Assembly: GCA_015709635.1 (NCBI GenBank)
Contig: CP054180.1
Span: 2,728,001 to 2,792,000, forward strand
Length of the DNA stretch: 64,000 bases
Reading direction: 5' to 3'
Source: Gammaproteobacteria bacterium
GTDB taxonomy: Bacteria; Pseudomonadota; Gammaproteobacteria; Burkholderiales; Nitrosomonadaceae
A program made the position numbers and the translations under genes. The notes below the pieces were generated by a model. That model searched no databases. It was given only the letters and a program-made list of their open reading frames with translations, and was not told the origin of the DNA. Each line of letters starts with the position of its first letter. Within the stretch, counting starts at the first letter, position 1. Positions 45,485 through 55,928 of the stretch are shown one piece after another.

Positions 45485-46525
45485 TTGGATATCACAGTAG
45501 CAATAGATTGCATGGGTGGTGATCATGGCCCCCATGTAACCGTTCCATCTGCGCTTGAATATTTACATCAGGATCCTGAAGCCAATATCATTTTGGTCGG
45601 CATTCCTGATGCCATAGAAGCCGAGTTGCGCGCGGCGAAATCAGAATTTGGTCCAAGAATCCGGTTACATCCGGCCAATGAAGTGGTTGGCATGGATGAA
45701 TCGCCGGCAACTGCCTTACGCGGCAAGAAAGACTCTTCCATGCGCGTTGCCATCAATCTCGTCAAAACCGGCGAGGCGCAAGCCTGCATCAGCGCCGGCA
45801 ACACCGGCGCATTACTGGCCACTTCCCGGTTTGTCTTGAAAACGATCCCAGGCGTCGATCGCCCGGCGCTGGCGGTAATATTACCGACCAGCACCGGCCA
45901 CACGTATGTATTGGACTTGGGCGCTAACGTCGATTGCACGGCGGAACACTTGTTCCAATTCGGCATCATGGGCGCATCCTTGGTGTCTTCCGTGGAGAAT
46001 AAAGCATCTCCCAGCGTCGGCTTGCTCAATATCGGCGAAGAGGAAATCAAAGGCAACGAAATCGTCAAGCAGGCAGCCGAGTTGTTGCGCAATAGCGGGC
46101 TTAATTTTTATGGCAACGTGGAAGGCAACGATATTTATAAAGGGACCACGGATGTCGTGGTGTGCGACGGCTTTGTCGGCAATATCACACTGAAAACCTC
46201 GGAAGGCTTGGCACAAATGCTGGCAACCTACTTGCGCGAGGAATTCAAACGCAATCTGTTGACCAAACTGGCCGGTGTGATCGCCATGCCGGTCATCAAT
46301 TCTTTCAAGCGCCGGGTCGACCATCGGCGTTATAATGGCGCAAGTTTTCTGGGATTACGCGGCATCGTGATTAAAAGCCATGGCTCTGCCGACAAATATG
46401 CTTTCGGTTTCGCCATTAAACGCGCCGCCGATGAAGTGCGCGGTGGAATGTTGCGGCGTATTAGCGAGCGGGTAGCCGAGTTTTCCCATCATGCTCAAAC
46501 TTCTTCTAAAGAAATAACACGATAA
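45485..46525 (+). CDS. plsX: Phosphate acyltransferase PlsX
   Basis: A 346-residue PlsX, which makes acyl-phosphate from acyl-ACP for phosphatidic acid synthesis. It starts at TTG 45485; no upstream ATG fits, and [20 protein letters not shown] is the family N-terminus. [20 protein letters not shown] and [20 protein letters not shown] are further signatures. It overlaps fabH by one base (TAATG). Confidence 0.97.
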   Translation: MDITVAIDCMGGDHGPHVTVPSALEYLHQDPEANIILVGIPDAIEAELRAAKSEFGPRIRLHPANEVVGMDESPATALRGKKDSSMRVAINLVKTGEAQACISAGNTGALLATSRFVLKTIPGVDRPALAVILPTSTGHTYVLDLGANVDCTAEHLFQFGIMGASLVSSVENKASPSVGLLNIGEEEIKGNEIVKQAAELLRNSGLNFYGNVEGNDIYKGTTDVVVCDGFVGNITLKTSEGLAQMLATYLREEFKRNLLTKLAGVIAMPVINSFKRRVDHRRYNGASFLGLRGIVIKSHGSADKYAFGFAIKRAADEVRGGMLRRISERVAEFSHHAQTSSKEITR

Positions 46526-47481
46526 TGTACTCAAGGATCACTGGAACAGGTAGCTATTTACCGGAAAAAATTCTCACCAACGCAGATCTGGAACGCATGG
46601 TGGATACCAGTGATGAATGGATTCGCACACGCACCGGTATCACGCAACGGCATATCGCCCGGGAAGATCAAGTAGCCAGCGACCTGGCGTTGCATGCATG
46701 TCAGAATGCCATGCAGGCAGCCGGCGTCACCAGTCAAGACATCGACCTGATCATTGTCGCCACCACCACCCCGGATATGATTTTTCCGAGCACCGCCTGT
46801 ATTTTGCAAAACAAACTGGGTATCGACAATTGTCCGGCCTTTGACGTGCAAGCCGTCTGTAGCGGTTTTGTTTATGCGCTCGCCACCGCTGACATGTTTG
46901 TCAGTTCCGGTAAATGCCGCAATGCGCTGGTAGTAGGCAGCGAAATCTATTCCAAAATACTTGACTGGAACGATCGCAGCACCTGCGTTCTGTTCGGTGA
47001 CGGCGCAGGCGCCGTGGTGCTTTCGCAAAGTGATCAGCCCGGCATTTTATCGACCCATCTGCACGCCAGCGGCAGTCACAGCAACATTCTCTCCGCACCG
47101 GGATATATCAGCGGCGGCAAAGTGCAAGGCACACCGTACATCAATATGGAAGGCAACGCCGTTTTCAAGTTTGCCGTCAAAGTCCTGGAAGAAGTCGTGC
47201 AGGAAGCGGTCGCAAAAAACAATCTACAATCCACCGACATCGACTGGCTGATCCCGCATCAGGCCAATATCCGGATCATCCAATCGACCGCCAAGAAGCT
47301 TGGACTTCCGATGGATAAAGTGATCGTGGCCGTGGACAAGCATGGTAATACTTCCGCAGCTTCCATCCCACTCGCGTTGGACCTTGCCGTACGCGACGGA
47401 CGCATTCAGCGCGATCAATTGATTTTACTGGAAGGTGTCGGCGGCGGCTTTACATGGGGAGCAGTCTTACTGCGCTGGTGA
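46525..47481 (+). CDS. fabH: 3-oxoacyl-ACP synthase III
   Basis: A 318-residue FabH that starts fatty acid synthesis by condensing acetyl-CoA with malonyl-ACP. The catalytic Cys is in [19 protein letters not shown], His in [16 protein letters not shown] and Asn in [19 protein letters not shown]. The length is canonical (317). It is located between plsX and fabD in the cluster, with 3 bp to fabD. Confidence 0.97.
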   Translation: MYSRITGTGSYLPEKILTNADLERMVDTSDEWIRTRTGITQRHIAREDQVASDLALHACQNAMQAAGVTSQDIDLIIVATTTPDMIFPSTACILQNKLGIDNCPAFDVQAVCSGFVYALATADMFVSSGKCRNALVVGSEIYSKILDWNDRSTCVLFGDGAGAVVLSQSDQPGILSTHLHASGSHSNILSAPGYISGGKVQGTPYINMEGNAVFKFAVKVLEEVVQEAVAKNNLQSTDIDWLIPHQANIRIIQSTAKKLGLPMDKVIVAVDKHGNTSAASIPLALDLAVRDGRIQRDQLILLEGVGGGFTWGAVLLRW

Positions 47482-47484
47482 TTT

Positions 47485-48426
47485 ATGAAATTTGCATTTG
47501 TATTTCCGGGCCAAGGATCGCAATCCGTCGGCATGATGAATGGGTACATAGGTTTACCCGTCATTCAACAAACCTTTCAAGAAGCATCCGATATCCTGAA
47601 ACAGGATCTCTGGTCCATGGTGAATAACGGACCTGCGGATGATCTCAATCTCACGATCAATACGCAACCGCTGATGCTGACCGCAGGAATTGCGGTGTAT
47701 CGTGCTTGGTCAAGCCTTGGTGGTGAAAAACCGGCAGCGATGGCCGGGCATAGTCTGGGTGAATATACCGCCTTGGTCGCATCCGAAGCATTGAGTTTTG
47801 CCGATGCCCTGGCATTGGTTCGCTTTCGCGCACAAGCCATGCAACAAGCCGTGCCGGAAGGTGTTGGCGGAATGGCTGCGATACTGGGATTGGATGATGC
47901 AGTCGTCAAGCAAATCTGCCGCGATGTTACCAGTCAAAGCAGCGGTGAATCGCTCGAACCGGCCAATTACAACTCCCCCGGGCAAATCGTCATTGCCGGA
48001 CATAAAAATGCCATTTTGCGTGGCATCGAAATGGCCAAATCAAAAGGAGCGAAGCGCGCCATCATGTTACCGATGAGCATTCCATCGCATTGTTCTCTAA
48101 TGCAGCCGGCAGCCGACAAAATGCAACAACAATTGCAGCGAGTAGCGCTGCAACCGCCCGCAATTCCGATTCTGCATAATGCCGATGTGAAAACACATAG
48201 CGATGCGGCGGATATCAAAGAAATTCTCGTGCGCCAGCTAACCGGTCCGGTGCGCTGGGTCGATACCATCAAAGCATTTGCTGCTTCCGGCATTACCCAT
48301 GTTGTCGAATGCGGGCCGGGAAAAGTACTGGCAGGACTGAACAAACGGATCGATCAAAATCTGCAACAGCTGTCGCTGGCGGATAGTGAAGCCACTCAAC
48401 AAGCTGTTATTAATTTAAGGACATAG
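47485..48426 (+). CDS. fabD: Malonyl-CoA:ACP transacylase
   Basis: A 313-residue FabD. The nucleophile Ser is in MAGHSLGEYTALVASEAL (GHSLG), the oxyanion glutamine in FAFVFPGQGSQSVGMM and the catalytic His in MSIPSHCSLMQPAAD. It transfers malonyl groups from CoA to ACP for FabH and FabF. It follows fabH closely and is 50 bp from fabG. Confidence 0.97.
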   Translation: MKFAFVFPGQGSQSVGMMNGYIGLPVIQQTFQEASDILKQDLWSMVNNGPADDLNLTINTQPLMLTAGIAVYRAWSSLGGEKPAAMAGHSLGEYTALVASEALSFADALALVRFRAQAMQQAVPEGVGGMAAILGLDDAVVKQICRDVTSQSSGESLEPANYNSPGQIVIAGHKNAILRGIEMAKSKGAKRAIMLPMSIPSHCSLMQPAADKMQQQLQRVALQPPAIPILHNADVKTHSDAADIKEILVRQLTGPVRWVDTIKAFAASGITHVVECGPGKVLAGLNKRIDQNLQQLSLADSEATQQAVINLRT

Positions 48427-48476
48427 CATTACAATGAATACTCGCAGTACACAATCATGGCTCGTTTTATGGAGGT

Positions 48477-49220
48477 ATGATTTTGGAAAATAGAATAGCT
48501 TTGGTCACCGGTGCCAGCCGGGGTATCGGGCAAGCCATCGCAACCAAGCTGGGTCAATCGGGTGCTGTTGTCATCGGGACGGCGACCACGGAAAACGGTG
48601 CCAGCTCGATTAATCAATATCTGGAAAAAGCTGGCATCAAAGGGATGGGTATCGTTTTAAACGTAAACAATGCCGAACAAATCAACCGCACCGTGCAAAC
48701 CATCCGGGAAAAATTCGGTGAAGTGGACATACTGATCAATAATGCCGGAATCACGCGGGATAACTTATTGGTTCGCATGAAAGACGAGGAATGGGATGAC
48801 ATTCTGGAAACCGATTTAAAATCAGTATTCCGATTAAGCCGCGCAGTCCTTCGTGCCATGATGAAAGCCCGTTACGGCCGTATCATCAATATTTCCTCCG
48901 TGGTTGGCGCTATGGGTAATCTTGGACAAGCCAATTATGCCGCCGCCAAAGCCGGCATGTTTGGCTTTAGTAAATCGTTAGCTCGTGAAGTCGGTAGCCG
49001 CAATATCACGGTTAACTGCATTGCCCCCGGTTTCATTGATACCGACATGACCCGCGCACTGGCTGATGAATTTCAACAGAACCTGATTCAGCACGTTCCT
49101 TTGGGAAGATTGGGGCGCCCGGAAGAAGTTGCTTCGGCCGTCGCCTTTCTGGCATCTTCCGCGGCAGGCTATATCACGGGTACAACGTTGCACGTGAATG
49201 GCGGTATGTATATGGATTAA
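48477..49220 (+). CDS. fabG: 3-oxoacyl-ACP reductase
   Basis: A 247-residue short-chain dehydrogenase. NADPH-binding GASRGIGQAI near the N-terminus, NNAGITRDNLLVRMKDEEWD, and the catalytic S-x12-Y-x3-K in SVVGAMGNLGQANYAAAKAG are all present. It reduces 3-oxoacyl-ACP in the elongation cycle. Start at 48477 has GGAGG directly upstream (TATGGAGGTATGA). Confidence 0.97.
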   Translation: MILENRIALVTGASRGIGQAIATKLGQSGAVVIGTATTENGASSINQYLEKAGIKGMGIVLNVNNAEQINRTVQTIREKFGEVDILINNAGITRDNLLVRMKDEEWDDILETDLKSVFRLSRAVLRAMMKARYGRIINISSVVGAMGNLGQANYAAAKAGMFGFSKSLAREVGSRNITVNCIAPGFIDTDMTRALADEFQQNLIQHVPLGRLGRPEEVASAVAFLASSAAGYITGTTLHVNGGMYMD

Positions 49221-49382
49221 CACAGAAATTGATCGGATTGGATTATGACAGTGGAAGTCACACGACATTTTTTACACCGCCTAATGTAAACGCCGAAACA
49301 GACAATCATGTTTTGGTTTTGCTGGCATTTAAAATTTGCTAAAATGGCACGCATTTTTCTTACCTGAGAAGGAAATACCTAG

Positions 49383-49625
49383 ATGGAAAATATTGAGCAG
49401 CGTATTAAAAAAATTGTAGCTGAACAACTTGGTGTAAACGAAGCGGAAGTCAAAAACGAATCATCTTTTGTCAATGATTTGGGAGCGGATTCACTCGATA
49501 CGGTGGAATTGGTCATGGCTCTCGAAGAAGAATTCGAGTGTGAAATTCCGGATGAGCAAGCGGAAAAAATAAATACTGTTCAAGAGGCGATTGACTACGT
49601 CACAGCCCACACCAGTGCCAGCTAG
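49383..49625 (+). CDS. acpP: Acyl carrier protein
   Basis: An 80-residue acidic ACP. The phosphopantetheine site is Ser in [20 protein letters not shown] (DSL motif). The N-terminus [20 protein letters not shown] is canonical. The 160-bp gap before it has a -10-like TAAAAT at 49340-49345, so acpP may have its own promoter, fitting its high expression, plus an AAGGA ribosome-binding site. Confidence 0.98.
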   Translation: MENIEQRIKKIVAEQLGVNEAEVKNESSFVNDLGADSLDTVELVMALEEEFECEIPDEQAEKINTVQEAIDYVTAHTSAS

Positions 49626-49662
49626 CATTTAGTTTCTTTGAAAATAAGCAAGCGGAGCTATT

Positions 49663-50904
49663 TTGTCCAAACGTAAGGTAGTAGTTACCGGATTGGGTAT
49701 TGTGTCACCTGTCGGCAGCACGGTATCCGGCGCATGGGAAAGCATCGTTTCAGGAATATCCGGCATTACCCGGATAACCCGCTTTGATGCATCAAGTTTT
49801 ACATCGCAAATCGCGGGTGAAGTAAAAGATTTCGACGTTCATCAATACCTCTCCGCAAAAGAAGCGCGTCGCATGGATATTTTTATCCATTACGGCATGG
49901 CGGCGGCGATTCAAGCGGTCAAAGATGCCGGTATCGACGATATCGCTCACCTGGATGCGGAAAAGATCGGTGTCAATATCGGTTCAGGCATCGGCGGCTT
50001 GCCGATGATCGAAAACACGGATACCGCGTATCACGCGGGCGGACCACGAAAAATTTCCCCGTTCTTTATTCCCAGCACCATCATCAACATGATCGCGGGT
50101 AATTTATCCATCATGTACGGCTACAAAGGCCCCAACATCGCGATTGTAACGGCTTGTACTACAGCCACACACAGCATCGGTCATTCAGCTCGTATGATCG
50201 AGTACGGCGATGCCGATGTCATGGTGTGCGGCGGCGCGGAATCCTGCGTAACGCCGCTTGCTATCGGCGGATTTGCCGCTGCCAAAGCGTTATCGGTGCA
50301 CAATGACAATCCGGTAGCTGCAAGCCGTCCGTGGGATACGGACCGCGATGGTTTCGTTCTGGGTGAAGGTGCCGGAGTTCTGGTGCTGGAAGAGCTGGAG
50401 CACGCCAAACGCCGCGGCGCAAAAATCTATGCGGAATTGGCCGGTTTCGGCATGAGCGCGGATGCCTTTCATATGACCGCGCCATGCGATGACGGCGAAG
50501 GTGCCGCGCGTTGCATGAGCAATGCACTCAAAAATGCCGGTATCAACACAACGGAAGTCGATTATGTCAATGCGCATGGTACCTCCACGCCATTGGGCGA
50601 TATCGCTGAAACCGTTGCCGTCAAACGCTGCTTCGGTGAGCACGCCGGCAAACTCGCCGTCAGCTCGACGAAATCCATGACCGGGCACCTATTGGGCGCT
50701 GCCGGCGGTGTAGAAGCGGTTTTTTCCGTACTCGCGATCCATCATCGCATTGCGCCGCCGACCATCAATCTAGTCAATCAGGATCCGCAGTGCGATCTGG
50801 ATTACATCCCCAATACCGCAAGAGACATGAATATCAAAGTTGCGCTATCCAACTCCTTCGGGTTTGGAGGAACCAACGGAACACTCGTTTTCCGTAGCGT
50901 ATAA
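49663..50904 (+). CDS. fabF: 3-oxoacyl-ACP synthase II
   Basis: A 413-residue FabF. It starts at TTG 49663 ([18 protein letters not shown]). The catalytic Cys is in [20 protein letters not shown], the two His in [12 protein letters not shown] and [20 protein letters not shown]. It elongates acyl chains and sets the unsaturated/saturated balance. It lies 37 bp after acpP; mltG begins 17-23 bp after its stop. Confidence 0.97.
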   Translation: MSKRKVVVTGLGIVSPVGSTVSGAWESIVSGISGITRITRFDASSFTSQIAGEVKDFDVHQYLSAKEARRMDIFIHYGMAAAIQAVKDAGIDDIAHLDAEKIGVNIGSGIGGLPMIENTDTAYHAGGPRKISPFFIPSTIINMIAGNLSIMYGYKGPNIAIVTACTTATHSIGHSARMIEYGDADVMVCGGAESCVTPLAIGGFAAAKALSVHNDNPVAASRPWDTDRDGFVLGEGAGVLVLEELEHAKRRGAKIYAELAGFGMSADAFHMTAPCDDGEGAARCMSNALKNAGINTTEVDYVNAHGTSTPLGDIAETVAVKRCFGEHAGKLAVSSTKSMTGHLLGAAGGVEAVFSVLAIHHRIAPPTINLVNQDPQCDLDYIPNTARDMNIKVALSNSFGFGGTNGTLVFRSV

Positions 50905-50920
50905 ATTTATTCTATGGCGC

Positions 50921-51916
50921 ATGCACATGCTGAAACGCTTGTTGTTTTACGCATTCTTTGCAACCATCCTGTTCATCGGATGGTTTTATTTGCATGTTCA
51001 CTCAAGCATCAGGCTTCCCACCACCCCTTATGAATTCTCCGTCCGATCCGGCAGCAACCTGACGCAAGTCGCACAGCAACTCGCCGATGCCGGTGTCATT
51101 CACAGCAAATGGTCGTTGATCGTACTGGCGCGTTATCTCAACCGGGAATCCGCCATCAGAGCCGGAGATTATCTGCTGACCGAGAACATCACCCAGATTG
51201 CGTTATTAGACTATCTGACCAAGGGCGATGCCAAGCAGAATGAAATCAGAATTCTTGAAGGCTCGACTTTTGCGCAATTGCGGAAAATGCTCAGCGAGCA
51301 CCCGGCCGTACAAAATCGCACCGCCGGACTCAGCGACCAAGAGATTCTGCATTTGATTGGCGCGACTGAAAGCGCTGCAGAAGGATTATTCTTTCCCGAT
51401 ACTTATTTTTTTGTCAGGGACAGCAGCGATATCGAAATTTTGCAACGCGCTTATCGCACCCTGCACAATCATCTGCAAACCAGCTGGGAATCGCGCGCGG
51501 AATCCTTGCCGCTGGCTTCGCCTTATGAAGCGCTCATTCTGGCATCGATTATCGAAAAAGAAACCGGCGTGGAAAGCGATCGTGCTGAAATAGCCGGTGT
51601 GTTCATCAACCGGCTGCGCAAAGGAATGCGTCTGCAAACGGACCCCACCATTATTTACGGCATGGGAGAACAGTTTGACGGCAATTTGCGCAAGCAAGAT
51701 CTGCTTGCGGATCAGGAATACAACACTTATACTCGCGCAGGTTTACCGCCTACCCCGATTGCACTGCCGAGCTTGGCTTCCATTCATGCGGCGCTGAATC
51801 CGGCTGAAACCGATGCGCTGTATTTTGTGGCAAAAGGTAATGGGGAATCTCAATTTTCTACAAATCTAGCAGATCATAATAAAGCGGTTAATAAATACCA
51901 GAAGCAGCAAAAATAA
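50921..51916 (+). CDS. mltG: Endolytic murein transglycosylase MltG
   Basis: A protein of about 331 residues (start at ATG 50921 or 50927; the longer frame from 50840 runs inside fabF and is rejected). A transmembrane segment LLFYAFFATILFIGWFYLHV precedes a LysM-like module and the YceG catalytic domain. IIEKETGVESDRAEIAGVFI contains the catalytic Glu, followed by RLRKGMRLQTDPTIIYGMG. It cleaves nascent glycan strands and so sets their length. Location after fabF as in E. coli (pabC is missing here). Confidence 0.95.
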   Translation: MHMLKRLLFYAFFATILFIGWFYLHVHSSIRLPTTPYEFSVRSGSNLTQVAQQLADAGVIHSKWSLIVLARYLNRESAIRAGDYLLTENITQIALLDYLTKGDAKQNEIRILEGSTFAQLRKMLSEHPAVQNRTAGLSDQEILHLIGATESAAEGLFFPDTYFFVRDSSDIEILQRAYRTLHNHLQTSWESRAESLPLASPYEALILASIIEKETGVESDRAEIAGVFINRLRKGMRLQTDPTIIYGMGEQFDGNLRKQDLLADQEYNTYTRAGLPPTPIALPSLASIHAALNPAETDALYFVAKGNGESQFSTNLADHNKAVNKYQKQQK

Positions 51917-51967
51917 AAAAACTATGCCGCAAACCATCACGCCTCAATGCTAATTCTGTAGAGCTAC

Positions 51968-54553
51968 ATGACTCAATTTTCGATTGTAGTACCCACACTG
52001 AATGAAGCCGAGAATATTGACTTACTCTTAACTCGTTTATTTGCTCTTGATTTCGGTCCGACTGGCTTTGAAGTTATTTTCGTCGATGATGGTTCGACCG
52101 ATGGCACGCCGGATAAAGTGCGCGCCTGGAAGAACCGATCTAATGTCCGTTTAATTGAACGGCGCGAGAAACCGGATCTTACCGCTGCCATTCTGGCCGG
52201 TGTGGCAACAGCCCGAAGCGATGTCATCGTCGTCATGGACGCCGATTTGAGTCACTCGCCGGAACACCTGCCGGCAATCGTTACACCGGTCTTGCATAAC
52301 AATTATGATGTCTCGATCGGCAGCCGGTATGTCGCAGGCGGCAGCACGGAAAACTGGCCGCTATACCGGCAGCTGCTGTCCCGTGCCGGCGGCTGGATAG
52401 CGCGTCCGCTGTGCGATGTGAACGATGCCACCTCGGGTTTCTTTGCCTTTCGCCGCGAACTGACCGCGAGCATTTCGAATCAAGCGCGCGGTTACAAAAT
52501 TCTGCTCGAACTGCTCATGGCCAACCAAGGGAAACTGCGCGTCACCGAAGTGCCGATTTGTTTTCATGATCGCACGCACGGCACTTCCAAGTTATCACTG
52601 TCGCACCAGCTAGCCTATATTCAGCGGCTGATCACGCTGGCCGGCGGCACAGCCACGCTGAATACCGCCGGGCGTTTTGCCGTCGTCGGATTATCCGGCG
52701 TATTGATCGATGCTTTTATTTTTCATTGGATGATCAGCCGCGAAGCCGGGCTTGCACTGGCGCATTTCATCAGCTTCTTTGTTGCCGCAATCACCAACTA
52801 TACACTGAACTCCAAGTGGTCGTTTCGCGAACACCATGCAGGTTATCTCAAGTGGCATCAATTCGGCCGTTTCCTGACCGTCGGTGCGCTTGCGCTACTC
52901 TTGCGCGGCGGCGTTTTGGCGTTGCTAGTGTACGTCTGGCATGTGCCGCCTCTGCTGGCGATTTTTCCCGCCATTGCGGTCACGGCCGCGGTGAATTATC
53001 TCGGTTCAGCGTTTTACGTATTCCCCAGTGAAAAGGATTTGCCATCGCTGGAAATACGCTGGCGCACGGCAGCGATCGGTATTGTGCTCTTTGCCATATT
53101 GTTGCGCCTGGTATATTCCGGCTTGGCGCAACTGATACCGGACGAAGCTTATTACTGGCAGTATGCGCAGCACATGGATCTCAGTTTTTACGATCACCCG
53201 CCCATGGTCGCGTGGCTAATCTGGTTCGGCACATCCCTTATCGGACACAATGAATTCGGCGTGCGTATCGGTGCATTACTGTGCGGCCTGATCACGATGG
53301 GATATCTATACGCGCTGGCACAGAATCTGTACGACAAATCCACGGCAATGCGCACCTTGCTATTACTGGTGATTCTGCCATTAGGGTTTGGCTCCGGTTT
53401 ACTGATGACTCCGGATGCGCCGTTAGTCGCCGCCTGGGCCGCCGCATTGTATTACATGGAGCGCGCATTGGTCGCCGGTCAGCGTACGGCGTGGATAGGC
53501 ATGGGGATTGCCTTTGGCGCCGGATTACTATCGAAATATACGATCGGATTGCTGGTCATCGCAGCGCTGGTTTTTATCATTTTAGACCCGGTTGCGCGGT
53601 GTTATATAAAGCGCGCTCATCCCTATCTGGCTGCACTTCTGGCGTTGATCCTTTTTTCACCGGTGCTGATCTGGAACTACGAAAATGATTGGGCATCGTT
53701 TGTTTTTCAGTCGCATCGCCTGCTGCATGATCAACACCAATTCGCCGTTCATTACTTAATTTTTCACATTCTGGTGTTACTGACTCCAATCGGCTTTGCT
53801 GCTGCAGTACTCGCGCTGTTTCCGGTCAAATGGTCTGAAAATCAGCAGCTCGAACGCAGGCGTCACTTATTCGTACAGATTTTCACCGGTGTTCCGCTTT
53901 TTATTTTTTTCGCCGTCAGCACTGTTGATGCGCCGCGCTTTCACTGGACAGGTCCGGTTTGGCTGGCAATTCTACCGGCCATTGCCTGGATGATGGGGCA
54001 AACCGATCACATCGGTACCGTTGCCAAACGCATTCAAGCCAGTTGGCGGCTAACCGTCGTTACCTGCATTTTTGCTTATGCCTTTGTATTGCATTATGTG
54101 GTACTGGGAATACCGGGTGTCCCTTACCATCTATTCACCGAGCATTATTTCTGGCGGGAAACGGCTGATGAAATCAAGCAGATTGCCGCGGAAGTGAAGC
54201 ATCAGACCGGCCAGGATCCGATTGTTGTCGGCATGAGCAAATGGGCTGTTGCCAGCGCGTTATATTTTTATACGCATGGCGATGCAAAATTGGATATCCG
54301 TTCGCGCAATATGTTTGGCGACAGCGGTGCCATGTACGAATACTGGCTGCCATCGCAAGAACCCTCCGACCGCCCTGTTATCCAGGTTGGCATGAAGCGC
54401 CGCCATTTGGAAAAAATCCGGTCAAGAACTACCGACGTCACTCCCATGCTCGATAACCCCGGTTCCATCGAATACCGCGTGATCGAACGCTACGGCACGC
54501 CGGTGCGGCGCGTCTATTATCGCATTTCGCAGGGATTCAAAGGTGTGAGCTAA
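51968..54553 (+). CDS. Fused polyprenyl-phosphate glycosyltransferase / GtrA / ArnT-like glycosyltransferase
   Basis: An 861-residue three-part protein. Residues 1-230 are a GT2 DPM1-like enzyme: IVVPTLNEAENIDLLLTRLF, VIFVDDGSTDGTPDKV and VVMDADLSHSPEHL. Residues about 235-355 form a GtrA-type four-helix membrane unit (FAVVGLSGVLIDAFIFHWMI; YTLNSKWSFREH). From about 370 on lies a GT39/GT83 ArnT/PMT-like transferase with many helices and the external loop LIPDEAYYWQYAQHMDLSFY followed by DHPPMVAWL, carrying catalytic acidic residues. Together they could make a polyprenyl-phosphate sugar, flip it and transfer it to lipid A or another acceptor. The substrate is unknown. Confidence 0.9.
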   Translation: MTQFSIVVPTLNEAENIDLLLTRLFALDFGPTGFEVIFVDDGSTDGTPDKVRAWKNRSNVRLIERREKPDLTAAILAGVATARSDVIVVMDADLSHSPEHLPAIVTPVLHNNYDVSIGSRYVAGGSTENWPLYRQLLSRAGGWIARPLCDVNDATSGFFAFRRELTASISNQARGYKILLELLMANQGKLRVTEVPICFHDRTHGTSKLSLSHQLAYIQRLITLAGGTATLNTAGRFAVVGLSGVLIDAFIFHWMISREAGLALAHFISFFVAAITNYTLNSKWSFREHHAGYLKWHQFGRFLTVGALALLLRGGVLALLVYVWHVPPLLAIFPAIAVTAAVNYLGSAFYVFPSEKDLPSLEIRWRTAAIGIVLFAILLRLVYSGLAQLIPDEAYYWQYAQHMDLSFYDHPPMVAWLIWFGTSLIGHNEFGVRIGALLCGLITMGYLYALAQNLYDKSTAMRTLLLLVILPLGFGSGLLMTPDAPLVAAWAAALYYMERALVAGQRTAWIGMGIAFGAGLLSKYTIGLLVIAALVFIILDPVARCYIKRAHPYLAALLALILFSPVLIWNYENDWASFVFQSHRLLHDQHQFAVHYLIFHILVLLTPIGFAAAVLALFPVKWSENQQLERRRHLFVQIFTGVPLFIFFAVSTVDAPRFHWTGPVWLAILPAIAWMMGQTDHIGTVAKRIQASWRLTVVTCIFAYAFVLHYVVLGIPGVPYHLFTEHYFWRETADEIKQIAAEVKHQTGQDPIVVGMSKWAVASALYFYTHGDAKLDIRSRNMFGDSGAMYEYWLPSQEPSDRPVIQVGMKRRHLEKIRSRTTDVTPMLDNPGSIEYRVIERYGTPVRRVYYRISQGFKGVS

Positions 54554-54585
54554 TTCTCACAGCGACGTGAGTATCCGAGGTCCGC

Positions 54586-54999
54586 TTACTTAATCTCATA
54601 CGCCGCAATCTGCCATGCGTCATTCTGCGTTTTTGCCAGCGTGATTGTTTCCAACGCCAGGCCTTTTTCCGCAAAAGTCGTATAAAACTGCAGCACGACA
54701 TATTCGCCGTCAGGAAATCCCGATAACGATTGGGTTGAACCGGCGGTAGCGATATAGCGTGCGTTCACTGCGCCGCGCAGTGTCCTGATGACCGTAATCG
54801 ATTTGATCCATGCCGCCTCGGCTGTTTTTTCCTTGAATAGCGGTGATGCGTTTTCCCAGCTCTCTTTATATTTTCCGCTATCGATCAGCCCAAGCCATGC
54901 GCGCGCGCTGCTTTCCACTTTCTCAAGAATATTGCTTTCTTGCGCATGCGCAGCGCTGGTGCAAAAAAGCAGCAGTAACAGCACAATCAATCGTTTCAT
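54586..54999 (-). CDS. Exported DUF4019 protein
   Basis: A protein of about 137 residues from ATG 54999 (MKRLIVLLLLLFCTSAAHAQ, a clear signal peptide cleaved after AHA). This start has a GAGG box 8 bases upstream; the frame extends 5 codons further. The mature domain fits DUF4019: SSARAWLGLIDSGKYKESWE, then ASPLFKEKTAEAAWIKSITV and EYVVLQFYTTFAEKG, a nuclear-transport-factor-2-like cone. The function is unknown; it probably acts in the periplasm. Confidence 0.85.
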   Translation of the reverse strand: MKRLIVLLLLLFCTSAAHAQESNILEKVESSARAWLGLIDSGKYKESWENASPLFKEKTAEAAWIKSITVIRTLRGAVNARYIATAGSTQSLSGFPDGEYVVLQFYTTFAEKGLALETITLAKTQNDAWQIAAYEIK

Positions 55000-55038
55000 C
55001 GTTGCATACCTCATTAGTAAAGTTTCCGGAACATGCCA

Positions 55039-55857
55039 TCAGTCATGCGGAAAAAAACTTCCCGTGATCCAGATCGAAGCGATGCCCAGTAAAATCAATG
55101 CCACCTGCTGCACGGTCGCATGAATTTCCGGGCGTTTATGCAGTCCCGGGATCAAATCCGACATCGCCACATAAATCATACTGGCTGAAGCAATTGCCAA
55201 TAGCGGTTGCACCAGGAAATTCATGTTATGCAACATGAAATAAGCCAATACGCCGCCAACCAGCGTGGCAAAGCTGGACAGCAGATTCAGCAGAAACGCC
55301 ATGCGGCGGGTATAACCCGAGTTCAGCAGAATAATAAAATCCCCCGCTTCCTGCGGGATTTCATGCGCGATGATCGCGATCGATGTCACGATACCCAATT
55401 GCACGTCCACCATGAAAGCGGCCGCGATCAAAATGCCATCGACAAAATTATGAAAGGTATCGCCTACAATGATCATGATTCCGCTGCGGCCATGATCATG
55501 CGCATGGTGAGCGGCTGCGGAGGGAACTGAAGTCACCTGAATGTCATGCGCATGAGCCAGGTCATGCGCTTCACAATCCTCTAGATGACAATGGCGCCAC
55601 AGCACCAGCTTTTCCAGAATAAAAAAGACCAGAATACCGAGCAGCACGACGATAGTAACTTGCGCCGGACTATCAGCCAATTCAAGCGCTTCCGGCAACG
55701 TATTCAGGAAAGCGGCGCCCAATAATGCGCCAATGGCATACGACACCAGCATGGAAAGCCACGATACCCGGGCATTGAGCGCCAATACTGCGGCAAACAG
55801 TAAACTCAATGCCCCACCCAGCAAGCTGGCGGTTATGATCCAGGTCAGCGTCGACAT
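55039..55857 (-). CDS. ZIP-family metal transporter
   Basis: A 272-residue membrane protein with about eight hydrophobic segments. TM4 has DTFHNFVDGILIAAAFMVDV and TM5 IAIIAHEIPQEAGDFIILLN, the His/Glu metal-binding pair of ZIP transporters. A His-rich cytoplasmic loop (HHAHDHGRS, about residues 115-123) lies between TM3 and TM4. It likely imports Zn2+ or other divalent metals; near-by czc genes would export them, though they are not co-transcribed. Confidence 0.92.
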   Translation of the reverse strand: MSTLTWIITASLLGGALSLLFAAVLALNARVSWLSMLVSYAIGALLGAAFLNTLPEALELADSPAQVTIVVLLGILVFFILEKLVLWRHCHLEDCEAHDLAHAHDIQVTSVPSAAAHHAHDHGRSGIMIIVGDTFHNFVDGILIAAAFMVDVQLGIVTSIAIIAHEIPQEAGDFIILLNSGYTRRMAFLLNLLSSFATLVGGVLAYFMLHNMNFLVQPLLAIASASMIYVAMSDLIPGLHKRPEIHATVQQVALILLGIASIWITGSFFPHD

Positions 55858-55928
55858 AAAACCAATGACAAAAGAAAGGCCGGATTATACGCTGTTACAA
55901 CGCAATAAATTATCCCGTCAACGAATTT

